Below are positions 1 through 9,301 of a DNA stretch of 64,000 bases, piece by piece; positions within the stretch are counted from its first letter, which is position 1; each line of letters opens with the position of its first letter. Location: the NCBI RefSeq assembly GCF_006974105.1, contig NZ_CP036282.1:1984001-2048000 (forward strand), written 5' to 3'. This stretch comes from Rhodoferax aquaticus (GTDB taxonomy: Bacteria > Pseudomonadota > Gammaproteobacteria > Burkholderiales > Burkholderiaceae_C). The notes under the pieces were generated by a model. The model ran no database searches, had not been told where the DNA came from, and worked only from the letters and a program-made list of their open reading frames with translations. Both the position numbers and the translations under genes were made by a program.

Positions 1-266
1 GCTTCGCGTAGCGTTTGGGTGGCTACAGCACGCACTTCGCCGGGTTTGAAGCCGGCAAGGCGCTCGCCAAAGCGTGCCAGGCAGTCCCAGCCGCTTTGCA
101 TGGCGTCTGCGGTCAGGTTGCGGTTCTCGTCGAGCCCCCCACCTTGGCGCACGGTTTCTTTCAGGTATTCGGTGCGACGAAATTCACCATGGTCTACGCG
201 CCCGATCTCGAGGCGAAAACTGTTTGATCCTAAATCCACGGCGGCGAGCCGACTTCCGTTTTGCAT
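1..266 (-). CDS. ppx: Exopolyphosphatase, N-terminal part (cut by window start)
   Basis: The first 88 codons of a Ppx/GppA-family phosphatase read on the minus strand from ATG at 266. The protein begins MQNGSRLAAVDLGSNSFRLE, which holds the family's first phosphate-binding motif (DLGSNSF), and continues through an R-T-E-Y-L-K-E-T-V-R-Q-G-G segment typical of exopolyphosphatase. Family members hydrolyse terminal phosphates from polyphosphate in the cytoplasm. The rest of the gene lies outside the window. Location a few kb from the pst-pho regulon fits a phosphate-storage role. GppA cannot be fully excluded, but the N-terminal sequence looks more like Ppx. Confidence 0.85.
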   Translation of the reverse strand, partial: MQNGSRLAAVDLGSNSFRLEIGRVDHGEFRRTEYLKETVRQGGGLDENRNLTADAMQSGWDCLARFGERLAGFKPGEVRAVATQTLRE

Positions 267-353
267 CTGCTTTTACTTCTACTTTTGATGGGGGGAGCTA
301 TCTTCGTTAAGAGCATAGCACCGTAGCCGGAACACCGGTTGGGGGTAAAAAGA

Positions 354-1496
354 CTAGCCGATCAGGCGGCCATCCGGTGCAATCATGCTTTGGGTTACAT
401 ACGTGCCACTGCGATTTTTTCCGTCGAGATTGAGTCTAAAACCACCCAGTTCGACAGAGCTACGCTTCTGGAGTGCTTGCAGTGTGCTTTGGCGTGTCAC
501 TGCGCCGTCTATGGACTGGAGCATCTCGTAGGTGTAGCGTGCCGACATAAAGCCAGCCAAGCTGTGGGGGGTAGGGGGTTCGTCATAGAGCCGCCCTAAG
601 GTGTCTCGGTAGGCGCGAACGATAGGTAGATTGGAGTTCACCAGCGGCACAACTTGGGTTGCCACCACTTGTGCGTGGCGAGAGCTTCCCATTTGACTCA
701 GTGTTTGCAGATTGACATCCGACATGCCGACGATGTAGCGCAAGGCGGCTTGTTTATCAATGCCCCGGCTAAACTCGTATAACTCGGGGGTTCCACCAAT
801 GAAAACCAATACCCGTGGTGTGTCCGGCGTGAGTGTTTTCCCAAGCTGCTGTAGATCTGCGCTGGGGCTGTAGTTTTTGAGTCGCAAGCCAAGGGTTTGG
901 GCTGCAAGTTCAACATCTGTTTTGTAGCTCGCGAACTCGGCGGGAGAGCCGTACACAGCACCCATCTCCGTCACCCCCATCACGGCCAATGACTTGACAG
1001 CATGTGTGATCTGGTCTTGGCGAGACGCAAAAATCGGGAAGGTGTTATCACCGCCGATCAGGTCAAGGTTTTGAAGCCAGGGGGCGATGTGCGCGATGTC
1101 AGGTAGCTCTCTGCGCAGAATATCTGCAATTTGGCTTGCCGCACGGTCGCCTGAAGTGCCAAACAATGCGACACATTGGGTTTGATTTTTCAGCGACTCC
1201 ACCGCCGCACGGAGGTTGGCGGCGGTCCCATCCACTTCTATGACTTGGTGTTGGATTGTCTTGCCGCGCAAGCCGCCTTTGGCATTGATGTCACTCCAAG
1301 CAGCCCGAGCCCCTACCAGAAAGTCTTTGGACACGTCAATTTGAGTCGCTGACATGTCTACGATTTGCGCCACCGATATGCGTCCTGCACTCGTGCTCCT
1401 GCTTGCCTGCGCCCAGGCCGGCAAGGCGGCACTTGCAGCTAAGCCACTGGTGATTCCAAGAAGTTTGCGGCGGTTAAGGATGTACTGGTGGTGCAT
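354..1496 (-). CDS. Periplasmic ligand-binding protein, LivK/Peripla_BP_6 family
   Basis: Predicted 380-residue periplasmic binding protein of the branched-chain amino-acid (type I fold) family. The signal sequence has an N-R-R-K-L-L-G stretch followed by a hydrophobic core and A-W-A-Q, which resembles a Tat signal. The mature part starts with GRISVAQIVDMSATQIDVSK and contains the family's usual N-A-K-G-G-L-R-G-K segment. I chose ATG 1496 rather than the longer frame beginning at 1568, because the extra residues are not signal-like and overlap a palindromic repeat. No permease or ATPase genes are adjacent, so it is an orphan binding protein and may serve a sensor or a transporter elsewhere. 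The ligand cannot be told from sequence. Confidence 0.75.
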   Translation of the reverse strand: MHHQYILNRRKLLGITSGLAASAALPAWAQASRSTSAGRISVAQIVDMSATQIDVSKDFLVGARAAWSDINAKGGLRGKTIQHQVIEVDGTAANLRAAVESLKNQTQCVALFGTSGDRAASQIADILRRELPDIAHIAPWLQNLDLIGGDNTFPIFASRQDQITHAVKSLAVMGVTEMGAVYGSPAEFASYKTDVELAAQTLGLRLKNYSPSADLQQLGKTLTPDTPRVLVFIGGTPELYEFSRGIDKQAALRYIVGMSDVNLQTLSQMGSSRHAQVVATQVVPLVNSNLPIVRAYRDTLGRLYDEPPTPHSLAGFMSARYTYEMLQSIDGAVTRQSTLQALQKRSSVELGGFRLNLDGKNRSGTYVTQSMIAPDGRLIG

Positions 1497-1548
1497 GAAC
1501 GTGATCGCTTCGTAGGTGGACTTGCCAGGGTGATGTGTGCTACAAAAA

Positions 1549-1591
1549 AAATAGCTGTATACGCACACTGGGTGTGCGCAAACAGCTATTT
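1549..1591. repeat. Palindromic repeat copy A (possible terminator)
   Basis: Nearly perfect inverted repeat between the fasciclin gene and the binding-protein gene. Outer arms AAATAGCTGT / ACAGCTATTT flank inner arms CGCACAC / GTGTGCG with a short loop, and a T-run follows on both strands. It belongs to the same sequence family as other copies in this window (12212, 14487, 15367, 17367, 58381). It probably also acts as a bidirectional terminator. Confidence 0.7.
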
Positions 1592-1629
1592 TTGCGGGGG
1601 AATTTGACTGCGCTGTGACGCGCGTCGAT

Positions 1630-2133
1630 TTACTTCTTGACCGGAGCTGTCATCACGGTGTCAATGATGTGTACCACCCCGTTGGTTGCCACCAAGTCGG
1701 CCTTGGTGACGGCTGCATTTTCCACAGTGACGAATTCGCCCGCTTTGGCGATGGCGACGTTGGCGCCGTGCAGGGTTTTGACGTCACTATTTTTGATGTC
1801 TGCCGCCAGCAGCTTGGCCGCAACTACATGGTAGGTCAGCAAGTCTTTGAGCTTGTCAGGGTTTTGGCTCAGCTCATCCAAGGTTTTGGCTGGGACTGCC
1901 TTGAATGCTTCGTCCGAAGGGGCAAAGACGGTGAAGGGGCCGCCGGACTTCAAGGTCTCGCCAAGTCCCGCTTTCGCTACCAATTTGCTGAGTGTGCTCA
2001 GGCTAGGGGCACTTGCTATGGTCGCACCCACGTTCACCGGCGCTGAAGTCGTGGCACAACCCGCGAAAGCCAGTGCCGTGGCGGCTGCCAGTATGAGTCG
2101 TGCGGAAGCTGCAAATAGAGTGTCTTTGGTCAT
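1630..2133 (-). CDS. Fasciclin (FAS1)-domain lipoprotein
   Basis: Predicted 167-residue secreted lipoprotein. A signal peptide ends in a lipobox (L-A-F-A-G-C) near residue 26, followed by a short T/S-rich linker and one FAS1 domain. The domain shows the H1 block FTVFAPSDEAFKAVP and the closing block NGVVHIIDTVM, both typical of the family. FAS1 proteins mediate adhesion or surface interactions; the exact role in beta-proteobacteria is unknown. ATG 2133 was chosen because a GGAG ribosome site precedes it and the lipobox is then correctly placed. About 50 bp upstream, at 2182-2199, is a Pho-box-like direct repeat oriented toward this gene, so it may be induced by phosphate starvation together with divergent pstS. 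Confidence 0.85.
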   Translation of the reverse strand: MTKDTLFAASARLILAAATALAFAGCATTSAPVNVGATIASAPSLSTLSKLVAKAGLGETLKSGGPFTVFAPSDEAFKAVPAKTLDELSQNPDKLKDLLTYHVVAAKLLAADIKNSDVKTLHGANVAIAKAGEFVTVENAAVTKADLVATNGVVHIIDTVMTAPVKK

Positions 2134-2181
2134 GAGTGGCTCCAGATGAACAGTGAGAAGTCGAGAGCTTAAGTATTTTTG

Positions 2182-2199
2182 ATGACAAAAAAATGACAC
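2182..2199 (-). promoter_or_regulatory. Pho-box-like PhoB site for the fasciclin gene
   Basis: Reading on the minus strand, the hexamer TGTCAT occurs twice with an exact 11-bp period (GTGTCATTTTTTTGTCAT), matching the PhoB half-site pattern CTGTCAT-N4-CTGTCAT. A TACTTA/AATACT stretch suitable as a -10 lies about 10 bp downstream at 2166-2176. The site ends about 50 bp before the fasciclin start codon. PhoB binding is inferred from pattern only. Confidence 0.55.
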
Positions 2200-2255
2200 T
2201 AAGTTGAAAATGGAGTGTCAAAAAAAAGACTAGGTGATTTGGGGCTTGTTTGCCC

Positions 2256-2273
2256 AAGTCACAAAGATGTCAT
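2256..2273 (+). promoter_or_regulatory. Pho-box-like PhoB site for pstS
   Basis: Two half-sites with 11-bp period, AAGTCAC and ATGTCAT, separated by AAAG. The second matches the PhoB half-site consensus in 6 of 7 positions; the first is weaker. It lies about 65 bp before pstS, the expected place for PhoB control of the phosphate regulon. Confidence 0.5.
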
Positions 2274-2337
2274 AAATTCTTCTTAAAGTCAGCCCATCTG
2301 TTTCTCGATCAACCAACCAACCAAGCAAGGGTATCCG

Positions 2338-3381
2338 ATGACATTTACTTTCAAACGCGCAGTTCTTGCAATTGCCATCACTTCTTCATTGGGTTTTGTG
2401 GGTGCCGTTAGTGCCCAGGAACTGACGGGTGCTGGTGCCAGCGCGCCGGCCCCTGTCTACTCAAAGTGGGCCTCTGATTACAACAAGGCGACTGGTGTCA
2501 AGGTGAACTACCAGTCCATCGGTTCTGGTGGTGGTATCAAGCAGATCGACTCCAAGACAGTGGACTTTGGCGCATCTGATGCTCCACAGACGGACGAAGC
2601 CCTGAAGGCCAAAGGTCAAATCCAATTTCCTACCGTGATCTTGGGTGTGGTGCCGGTGATCAACGTTAAAGGTATTGAGCCTGGTCAACTGCGTTTGAAC
2701 GGTCAAGTGCTGGGTGACATCTATTTGGGCAAGGTAGCGCGTTGGAATGACCCAGCCATCAAGGCGCTGAACCCCACATTGGCATTGCCGGATGCTGCCA
2801 TTGCTCAAGTGCGCCGTGCTGATGGTTCGGGAACTTCCTTCTTGTTTACCAACTATTTGAGCAAGGTGAATGCGGAGTGGAAAGCCAAAGTGGGCGAGGG
2901 TGCTGCCGTGAACTGGCCAGTGGGTGCGGGTGGCAAGGGTAACGAAGGCGTTGCAGCCTTTGTGAGCCGCCTGCCTAACTCAATTGGTTATGTGGAATAC
3001 ACCTACGTCAAGCAAAGCAAGTTGAGCTTCGTAACGATGCAAAACGCCTCCGGCAGCTTTGTTGCGCCCGACGACACTGCGTTTAAAGCCGCTGCAGCGG
3101 GTGCAGATTGGACTAAGTCATTCAACCAAATCATTACCAACATGCCTGGTAAGGATTCTTGGCCTATCTCCGGTGCGACATTTATCTTGATGCACGCCAA
3201 GCAAGATAAGCCCGCCAACGGTTTGGAAACCCTGAAGTTCTTCGACTGGGCTTACAAAAATGGTGACAAGACCGCCATCGACTTGGAATATGTGCCTATG
3301 CCTAAGCCAGTAGTCGCAGCGATCGAAAAGCTGTGGGGCGAAGTGAAAGACGCGTCCGGCAAGTCCATTTGGACTAAGTAA
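2338..3381 (+). CDS. pstS: Phosphate ABC transporter, periplasmic phosphate-binding protein PstS
   Basis: 347 residues. A Sec signal peptide ends at A-V-S-A-Q, followed by the PstS start LTGAGASAPAPVYSKWASDY. Phosphate-contacting blocks are visible: GSGGGIKQI, DFGASDAP and RADGSGTSF. It captures inorganic phosphate in the periplasm and delivers it to PstC/PstA. It is the first gene of a seven-gene run, pstS-pstC-pstA-pstB-phoU-phoB-phoR, all on the plus strand. A Pho-box-like site lies upstream. Length and motifs are normal. Confidence 0.97.
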   Translation: MTFTFKRAVLAIAITSSLGFVGAVSAQELTGAGASAPAPVYSKWASDYNKATGVKVNYQSIGSGGGIKQIDSKTVDFGASDAPQTDEALKAKGQIQFPTVILGVVPVINVKGIEPGQLRLNGQVLGDIYLGKVARWNDPAIKALNPTLALPDAAIAQVRRADGSGTSFLFTNYLSKVNAEWKAKVGEGAAVNWPVGAGGKGNEGVAAFVSRLPNSIGYVEYTYVKQSKLSFVTMQNASGSFVAPDDTAFKAAAAGADWTKSFNQIITNMPGKDSWPISGATFILMHAKQDKPANGLETLKFFDWAYKNGDKTAIDLEYVPMPKPVVAAIEKLWGEVKDASGKSIWTK

Positions 3382-3420
3382 GCTTTTACGCACAGGAATG
3401 CCTTGGCGGAGAAACCCCCT

Positions 3421-4452
3421 ATGACATCTATACTGGCTCAGGGGGCATCCCCGTCAAGTTCAACCTCTACTTCGTCTTTGCGCGCAATGACCCAACCACC
3501 TACACGACAAAAAGCCCGTTCGGGCCCCATGGCTGACCTGATCTTTGGATGGTTAGCCAAGGGAGCGGCTTTCGCAACTTTAGGCCTACTGCTGGCTATC
3601 TTGGCATCCTTGACGCTTAGTGCGATGCCTGCCATCAGCAAGTATGGCTTCTCTTTCCTAGGTAGCACCGCTTGGGATCCTGTGAAAGAAGAGTTTGGTG
3701 GCTTGGTCATGATTTACGGAACGATTGCAACCTCGCTGATTGCGTTGCTGATTGCAGTTCCAGTGAGTTTTGGGATCGCCTTGTTTTTGACAGAGTTGTC
3801 ACCTTCTTGGCTGAAGCGTCCTTTGGGGACAGCCATTGAACTGCTGGCTGCTATTCCTTCGATTGTTTACGGCATGTGGGGCCTCCTGGTGTTCGGCCCC
3901 TTGCTGGCCACCTATGTGCAAGTGCCACTACAGACTATGTTGGCTGGGGTGCCTTACCTAGGTGCTTTTGTGTCAGGTCCACCCGTCGGTATCGGTATCT
4001 TGTCCGCAGGCATTATTTTGGCGATCATGATCATTCCGTTCATTGCCTCGGTGATGCGTGATGTGTTTGAAGTTACGCCACCCCTACTGAAAGAGTCTGC
4101 TTACGCTTTGGGCTCTACGACTTGGGAAGTGGTCTCGAAAGTCGTTTTGCCTTACACCAAGGCTGGTGTTATCGGCGGCATCATGCTGGGTTTGGGACGT
4201 GCCATTGGCGAAACCATGGCAGTTACCTTTGTGATCGGTAACTTTAACCAGCTGGACTCTTTGAGCCTCTTTCAAGCTGCAAACAGCATCACATCTGCTT
4301 TGGCCAATGAGTTTGCTGAGGCGGGTGAAGGCCTGCATCAAGCCGCCTTGATGTACCTGGGCTTGGTCTTGTTCTTCATTACTTTTGTCATCTTGACACT
4401 GTCGAAACTGTTGCTTGCGCAACTGAAAAAAGGCGAAGGAGCTAAAACATGA
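3421..4452 (+). CDS. pstC: Phosphate ABC transporter permease PstC
   Basis: Inner-membrane permease of 343 residues. It has about six hydrophobic segments and the binding-protein-dependent permease signature around [20 protein letters not shown], where the ATPase coupling helix docks. With PstA it forms the phosphate channel. I start at ATG 3421, preceded by GGAG with 9-bp spacing; a TTG 18 bp earlier is possible but weaker. The N-terminal ~40 residues are polar and S/T-rich, longer than in E. coli. Its stop overlaps the pstA start (ATGA), suggesting translational coupling. Confidence 0.95.
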   Translation: MTSILAQGASPSSSTSTSSLRAMTQPPTRQKARSGPMADLIFGWLAKGAAFATLGLLLAILASLTLSAMPAISKYGFSFLGSTAWDPVKEEFGGLVMIYGTIATSLIALLIAVPVSFGIALFLTELSPSWLKRPLGTAIELLAAIPSIVYGMWGLLVFGPLLATYVQVPLQTMLAGVPYLGAFVSGPPVGIGILSAGIILAIMIIPFIASVMRDVFEVTPPLLKESAYALGSTTWEVVSKVVLPYTKAGVIGGIMLGLGRAIGETMAVTFVIGNFNQLDSLSLFQAANSITSALANEFAEAGEGLHQAALMYLGLVLFFITFVILTLSKLLLAQLKKGEGAKT

Positions 4453-5306
4453 GCGCTACTTTGCAAGCGCGTGCCAACAAGTACGCACGCAGAAAAATCA
4501 TCAATACTGTGGCAACTGGCTTGTCGCTGGCAGCCATGGCGTTTGGTCTGGTGTGGTTGTTCTGGATTCTTTTTGAGACCCTTCGCCTTGGCATTTCAGG
4601 GTTGAGCGTTGCTACTCTCACCCAAATGACGCCACCACCTAACGAAGTTGGTGGGCTTGCCAATGCCATGTTTGGTTCGTTCTTGATGGTGATACTGGCC
4701 GCTTTTGTGGGCACCCCCATCGGCGTTATGGCAGGCATCTACTTGGCAGAATACGACTCCAAAGGGTGGCTGGCTTCCGTGACCCGGTTTGTGAATGACA
4801 TTCTTTTGTCTGCACCAAGTATCGTGATTGGTTTGTTCGTGTATGCCGTAGTGGTGTCCCGATTCAAAACCTTCTCAGGTATTGCCGGGGTACTCGCGCT
4901 GTCATTACTCGTGATTCCGGTGGTGATTCGTTCGACAGAGAACATGCTGCAGTTGATCCCAGGTGCCTTGCGTGAAGCGGCCTATGCCTTGGGCACGCCA
5001 AAGTGGAAAGTCATTCTTAGCATTACCTTGAAAGCTGCCCGCACTGGCGTGATTACAGGCATCTTGCTGGCCGTGGCGCGTATCTCTGGTGAAACTGCTC
5101 CACTGTTGTTCACCGCACTGAGCAACCAGTTCTGGTCCAGCAACTTGGGCGAGCCTATGGCAAGCCTGCCAGTTGTGATCTTCAAGTTTGCGATGAGCCC
5201 GTATGAAAACTGGCAGCAATTGGCTTGGGCCGGCGTTTTGATCATCACTATTGCAGTGCTGGGTCTGAATATTCTTGCGCGGGTGTTGACCCGGGGCAAA
5301 TTCTAA
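4449..5306 (+). CDS. pstA: Phosphate ABC transporter permease PstA
   Basis: 285 residues, inner membrane, about six transmembrane segments. The permease coupling motif is seen as [19 protein letters not shown]. Partner of PstC in the phosphate pore. The start codon overlaps the pstC stop; a 35-bp gap separates it from pstB. Confidence 0.95.
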   Translation: MSATLQARANKYARRKIINTVATGLSLAAMAFGLVWLFWILFETLRLGISGLSVATLTQMTPPPNEVGGLANAMFGSFLMVILAAFVGTPIGVMAGIYLAEYDSKGWLASVTRFVNDILLSAPSIVIGLFVYAVVVSRFKTFSGIAGVLALSLLVIPVVIRSTENMLQLIPGALREAAYALGTPKWKVILSITLKAARTGVITGILLAVARISGETAPLLFTALSNQFWSSNLGEPMASLPVVIFKFAMSPYENWQQLAWAGVLIITIAVLGLNILARVLTRGKF

Positions 5307-5341
5307 GTATTAGCACATCACATTTATCAAAGAGTTACTCC

Positions 5342-6121
5342 ATGATCTCTACACCTACCGCGCCTGAAAAGACCAAGTTGGCAGTCAAAGACTTGAACTT
5401 CTACTATGGCAAGTTCCACGCGCTGAAGAACATCAACCTCAGCATCCCTGAGAACAAAGTCACCGCGTTCATCGGACCCTCCGGTTGTGGCAAGTCCACC
5501 TTGCTGCGCATCTTCAACCGCATGTTTGAGCTGTATCCAGAGCAGCGCGCAGTGGGCCAAGTATTGCTCGATGGTGAAGACCTGTTGACATCGAAAGAAG
5601 ACGTCGCTTTGTTGCGTGCCAAAGTTGGCATGGTGTTCCAAAAGCCCACGCCGTTCCCTATGTCCATTTACGACAACATCGCTTTCGGCGTGAAGCTATT
5701 TGAGTCGCTCAATGCCAGCGATATGGAAGAGCGCGTGGAGTGGGCTTTGCGTAAATCTGCGTTGTGGACCGAAGTGAAGGATAAGCTGCACCAGAGCGGG
5801 TCTAGTCTGTCCGGTGGTCAACAGCAACGTCTGTGCATTGCGCGCGGTATTGCCATCAAGCCTGAGGTGTTGCTGTTAGATGAGCCATGCTCTGCCTTGG
5901 ATCCGATTTCGACCGCTAAAGTAGAAGAGCTGATCGTCGAATTGAAAGACGACTACACCGTTGTGATCGTTACACACAATATGCAACAAGCTGCACGCTG
6001 CAGCGACTACACCGCTTACATGTATTTGGGCGACTTGGTTGAGTTTGGGTCTACGGAACAAATGTTCTTCAAACCTACGCGCAAAGAAACTGAAGATTAC
6101 ATCACCGGCCGTTTTGGTTAA
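5342..6121 (+). CDS. pstB: Phosphate ABC transporter ATPase PstB
   Basis: 259-residue cytoplasmic ATPase. Walker A is GPSGCGKST, the ABC signature is LSGGQQQR, and Walker B is [12 protein letters not shown], ending with the H-loop VIVTHN. It energises phosphate import and, with PhoU, takes part in signalling to PhoR. ATG 5342 gives the usual PstB N-terminus; the frame is open further upstream into pstA but that extension is not PstB-like. Confidence 0.97.
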   Translation: MISTPTAPEKTKLAVKDLNFYYGKFHALKNINLSIPENKVTAFIGPSGCGKSTLLRIFNRMFELYPEQRAVGQVLLDGEDLLTSKEDVALLRAKVGMVFQKPTPFPMSIYDNIAFGVKLFESLNASDMEERVEWALRKSALWTEVKDKLHQSGSSLSGGQQQRLCIARGIAIKPEVLLLDEPCSALDPISTAKVEELIVELKDDYTVVIVTHNMQQAARCSDYTAYMYLGDLVEFGSTEQMFFKPTRKETEDYITGRFG

Positions 6122-6129
6122 GGATTTTT

Positions 6130-6831
6130 ATGCCAGATAAACACTTATCGAGCCAGTTCGATAGCGAACTTACCTCAGTCTCTTCCCAAGTGATGGAGTT
6201 GGGTGGTTTGGTGGAATCTCAGATTCGCCAAGCGATCTATGCGCTGTCGCAATTCAGCGTAGAGGTCGCCAATGAAGTAACGGCCCGTGAAGCGCGTGTG
6301 AACGCAATGGAGATCGAGATTGACCGCGATCTGTCTTCCATCATTTCGCGCCGCCAACCAACAGCCCGCGATCTGCGATTGCTGATTGCCATTTCTAAGA
6401 CCACCGCCAATTTGGAGCGCGTGGGCGACGAAGCTGAAAAGATCGCCCGTATGGTGCGTTCCATCATTGACAGTGGCGCACCTCGCTCTTTGCCGTCTCT
6501 TGAGTTGCGCGTAGCAGCAGACTTGGCTTCTGGATTGCTAAACAAAGCGCTAGACGCGTTTGCCCGCCTGGATGTGAGCGCAGCGGTAGCCATTCTGAAA
6601 GAGGATGACTTGATTGACAAAGAATTCGACGGCTTTGTGCGCAAACTCATCACTTACATGATGGAAGACCCGCGCATGATTTCGCCGAGTTTGGACTTGC
6701 TGTTCTTGGCCAAAGCCATTGAGCGCATTGGTGACCATGCCAAAAACATCGCTGAGTTCATCATCTATGTGGTGAAAGGCGAAGACATTCGCCACACTTC
6801 CATCGAAAAAATTGAGTCATTAGTCAAATGA
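6130..6831 (+). CDS. phoU: Phosphate signalling protein PhoU
   Basis: 233 residues, all-helical, with two PhoU repeats. The metal-binding E/D-x3-D type motifs appear as ERVGDEAEKIA in the first half and ERIGDHAKNIAEF in the second, which are diagnostic. PhoU links the Pst transporter to the PhoR kinase and keeps PhoB inactive in high phosphate. It lies 8 bp after pstB and overlaps phoB by 4 bp. Confidence 0.96.
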   Translation: MPDKHLSSQFDSELTSVSSQVMELGGLVESQIRQAIYALSQFSVEVANEVTAREARVNAMEIEIDRDLSSIISRRQPTARDLRLLIAISKTTANLERVGDEAEKIARMVRSIIDSGAPRSLPSLELRVAADLASGLLNKALDAFARLDVSAAVAILKEDDLIDKEFDGFVRKLITYMMEDPRMISPSLDLLFLAKAIERIGDHAKNIAEFIIYVVKGEDIRHTSIEKIESLVK

Positions 6832-7553
6832 GAACGATGCCCGCAGTGTTGATCGTAGAGGATGAGCCCGCTATTGCCGAGCTCATCGCTGTTAATCTGC
6901 GGCACAACGGTTTTCGCCCGACGTGGGCCATGGACAGTGCCAGCGCCCAGCGCGAGCTCGATGCATCACTGCCAGACCTGATCTTGCTCGATTGGATGCT
7001 GCCCGGCGAGAGTGGCTTGGTTTTGGCTAAGCGTTGGCGTGCACACCCCCGCACGAAGGCGATTCCATTGATCATGCTGACGGCTCGGGGTGATGAGTCT
7101 GATCGGGTGGCTGGTTTAGATGCAGGGGCAGATGACTATATTTCTAAGCCTTTCTCTACCAAAGAGTTGTTGGCGAGGGTGCGGGCCGTGCTTCGTAGGC
7201 GCGTGCCTGAGCAGGTGGGGGAGGCCATAACCATTGGGTCTTTGACCTTGGACCCATCGACGCACCGAGTGACTTTCGACGAGCAAGCTTTGAAGCTAGG
7301 TCCCACAGAATTTAAGCTTTTGCATTACCTGATGGGGCATGCCGAGCGGGTACATAGCCGGGCGCAACTGCTAGACAAGGTGTGGGGTGACCACGTGTAC
7401 ATTGAAGAGCGCACGGTTGATGTCCACGTGAAACGCCTTCGTGAGGCCTTGCTATTGGCCGGGCCGATGGTTGAAACCGTCCGTGGTGCGGGTTGCCGAC
7501 TGACCGCAAAACCCATCACAAGCATCCCTTCCGGTGACAAGCTGCATGCATGA
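6828..7553 (+). CDS. phoB: Phosphate regulon response regulator PhoB
   Basis: 241 residues. The N-terminal receiver domain has the acidic pair ED, phospho-acceptor Asp in LILLDWMLPG, Thr in IMLTARG and Lys in YISKPF. The C-terminal OmpR-type winged helix has LKLGPTEFKLLHYLMGH and the recognition region RTVDVHVKRLREAL. It activates Pho-box promoters, probably including those in this window. Start ATG 6828 overlaps the phoU stop (ATGA); ATG 6837 is an alternative start. Confidence 0.96.
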   Translation: MRTMPAVLIVEDEPAIAELIAVNLRHNGFRPTWAMDSASAQRELDASLPDLILLDWMLPGESGLVLAKRWRAHPRTKAIPLIMLTARGDESDRVAGLDAGADDYISKPFSTKELLARVRAVLRRRVPEQVGEAITIGSLTLDPSTHRVTFDEQALKLGPTEFKLLHYLMGHAERVHSRAQLLDKVWGDHVYIEERTVDVHVKRLREALLLAGPMVETVRGAGCRLTAKPITSIPSGDKLHA

Positions 7554-7575
7554 CCCTTTGCACTGACTGAACTGC

Positions 7576-8907
7576 ATGTATTGGCGTCTGTTTGTATTCT
7601 TTCTATTCCAAGTATTGGCCGCCATCCTGGGCTGGTTGTTTCCTGTCTTTCACAGTGAGGTGATCACCGCTGTTTGTGCAAGCTTGGTTGCCAGTTATGT
7701 TTGGTTTCTCATTGACACTCTGCGCGGGGCACGGCTGGTGCGCTGGTTGCGAAAGGATGACTTCAGCAACCCCGCCTTTGAAGCAGGGTTTTGGGGTGAT
7801 GTTTCAGACCGCATCCGCAGATTGATGCGTGCGCGTGATCGGCTGGCCATAGAGAGCGAGGGGCGACTGCAAGATATTTTGGCTGCCTTGCAAGCATCGC
7901 CCAATGGCGTGGTGCTGCTGGACTCCGAATGGAGAATTGAGTGGTTCAATCAAACGGCCGCCGATCACTTCGGATTTGATGCCCGTAGAGACATGCTGCA
8001 ACACTTGGGCAATTTGGTCAGAGAGCCTGTATTGGCAAGCTATTTGGCTGCCCATGATTTTTTGCATGATGTTGTGGTGCCTGGGCGCCGCAGCACGGCT
8101 TCTAACCCTATCAAGCTGTCGGTGCATATTCACTCCTATGGCGAAGGACGCAGTCTTTTGCTTTCACGAGACATCACAGCGCTCGAACAAGCTGAGGCGA
8201 TGCGCCGCGATTTCGTGGCTAACGTGTCGCACGAAATCCGGACGCCGTTGACTGTTTTGGGTGGGTTTGTTGAGACTTTGCAGTCGCTGCCCCTCAATGA
8301 ACAAGAGCGAGAGAAGTATCTTGCTTTGATGGCCCAGCAGGCGGATCGCATGCAGACCTTGGTCACTGACCTGCTGACACTTTCTCGGCTTGAAGGCAGC
8401 CCGTTGCCGCCGACGCAAGAGTGGGTCACGTTGTCCACTCTGCTGGAACAGTGCGAGCATGATGCACGCGCTTTATCGGGCCTGCTGTGGAAAGACCCCC
8501 AGACCATCAGTTTCGATGTAGAAGAAGGATGCCAGGTCTCTGGTACTGCGACCGAATTGCACAGTGCCTTGTCCAACTTGATCAGTAATGCGGTTCGGTA
8601 CACACAAGGTGATCGCTCCATTACCGTGACCTGGAAGAGAAGGGCCGAAGGGGGTGCTCTTTTTTGCGTAGAAGATACTGGCCTTGGTATCGCACCTGAG
8701 CACATCGCGCGTCTAACAGAACGGTTCTATAGGGTTGATCGCAGCCGCTCCCGCGATACGGGTGGTACCGGACTAGGTTTGGCGATTGTCAAGCATGTGG
8801 TGCAACGCCACGGAGCTGAGCTGACCATTAGTAGCGAATTGGGCAAAGGCTCCCGTTTTGCAATTGCATTTCCTGAGCACCGCGTTCGCGACTTGATGTC
8901 TGCGTAA
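7576..8907 (+). CDS. phoR: Phosphate regulon sensor histidine kinase PhoR
   Basis: 443 residues. Two N-terminal transmembrane helices (about residues 5-45) with almost no periplasmic loop are typical of PhoR. A PAS domain follows (about 95-190), then a HisKA domain with the phosphorylated His in FVANVSHEIRTPLTV, then a HATPase domain with N-box NLISNAVRYT, G1 DTGLGI and G2 GTGLGLAI. It phosphorylates PhoB when phosphate is scarce, sensing through PstSCAB-PhoU. It is the last gene of the run. Confidence 0.95.
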   Translation: MYWRLFVFFLFQVLAAILGWLFPVFHSEVITAVCASLVASYVWFLIDTLRGARLVRWLRKDDFSNPAFEAGFWGDVSDRIRRLMRARDRLAIESEGRLQDILAALQASPNGVVLLDSEWRIEWFNQTAADHFGFDARRDMLQHLGNLVREPVLASYLAAHDFLHDVVVPGRRSTASNPIKLSVHIHSYGEGRSLLLSRDITALEQAEAMRRDFVANVSHEIRTPLTVLGGFVETLQSLPLNEQEREKYLALMAQQADRMQTLVTDLLTLSRLEGSPLPPTQEWVTLSTLLEQCEHDARALSGLLWKDPQTISFDVEEGCQVSGTATELHSALSNLISNAVRYTQGDRSITVTWKRRAEGGALFCVEDTGLGIAPEHIARLTERFYRVDRSRSRDTGGTGLGLAIVKHVVQRHGAELTISSELGKGSRFAIAFPEHRVRDLMSA

Positions 8908-9052
8908 GCATTGAATGGCTTGGAGATCCACGTGAGGTGGGTCCTCGTGAAGTCTGGGGTCGAGGTCGCGAAAGAGTACGGCCCTTAATCACCTTTTTGC
9001 CCATTTGTTGAGTCAGCAACTTAAGCACTATGCCCTATTCAACCAACCAATG

Positions 9053-9084
9053 AAAAAGCCCGCTATGTTTAAGTAGCGGGCTTT
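9053..9084 (-). terminator. Rho-independent terminator after tRNA-Asn
   Basis: Stem GCCCGCTA / TAGCGGGC with an 8-nt loop. On the minus strand it is followed by a run of five T, so it terminates the tRNA-Asn transcript; a shorter T-run on the plus strand could also stop transcription coming from phoR. Confidence 0.8.
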
Positions 9085-9106
9085 CAAGTACCCTTGCGGG
9101 TTTGTT

Positions 9107-9182
9107 TGGCTCCTCAACCTGGGCTCGAACCAGGGACCTACGGATTAACAGTCCGGCGCTCTACCAACTGAGCTATTGAGGA
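9107..9182 (-). tRNA. tRNA-Asn (GTT)
   Basis: 76 nt on the minus strand including an encoded CCA. The acceptor stem pairs TCCTCAA with TTGAGGA, the D-arm is AGCTCAGTTGGTAGAGC, the anticodon loop CTGTTAATC carries GTT, and the T-arm contains GGTTCGAGCC. A TATAAT -10 box lies upstream on the minus strand at 9199-9204. Confidence 0.97.
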
Positions 9183-9301
9183 ATGAATCAAGACCTAAAT
9201 TATAACGTCTGTTTTTGGAGTTTTTTGCTAGATGCTAAAAAAATTCAACTATTTGTTCCTTAACGCATAGCTCGGCACGCCAAAGAAAGCGCTAAGGACA
9301 A

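Noticed and set aside
2134..2199. Longer fasciclin protein starting at 2199.
   Set aside because: It would place the Pho-box repeat in coding sequence and put 22 extra residues before a good signal peptide; ATG 2133 has a GGAG site.
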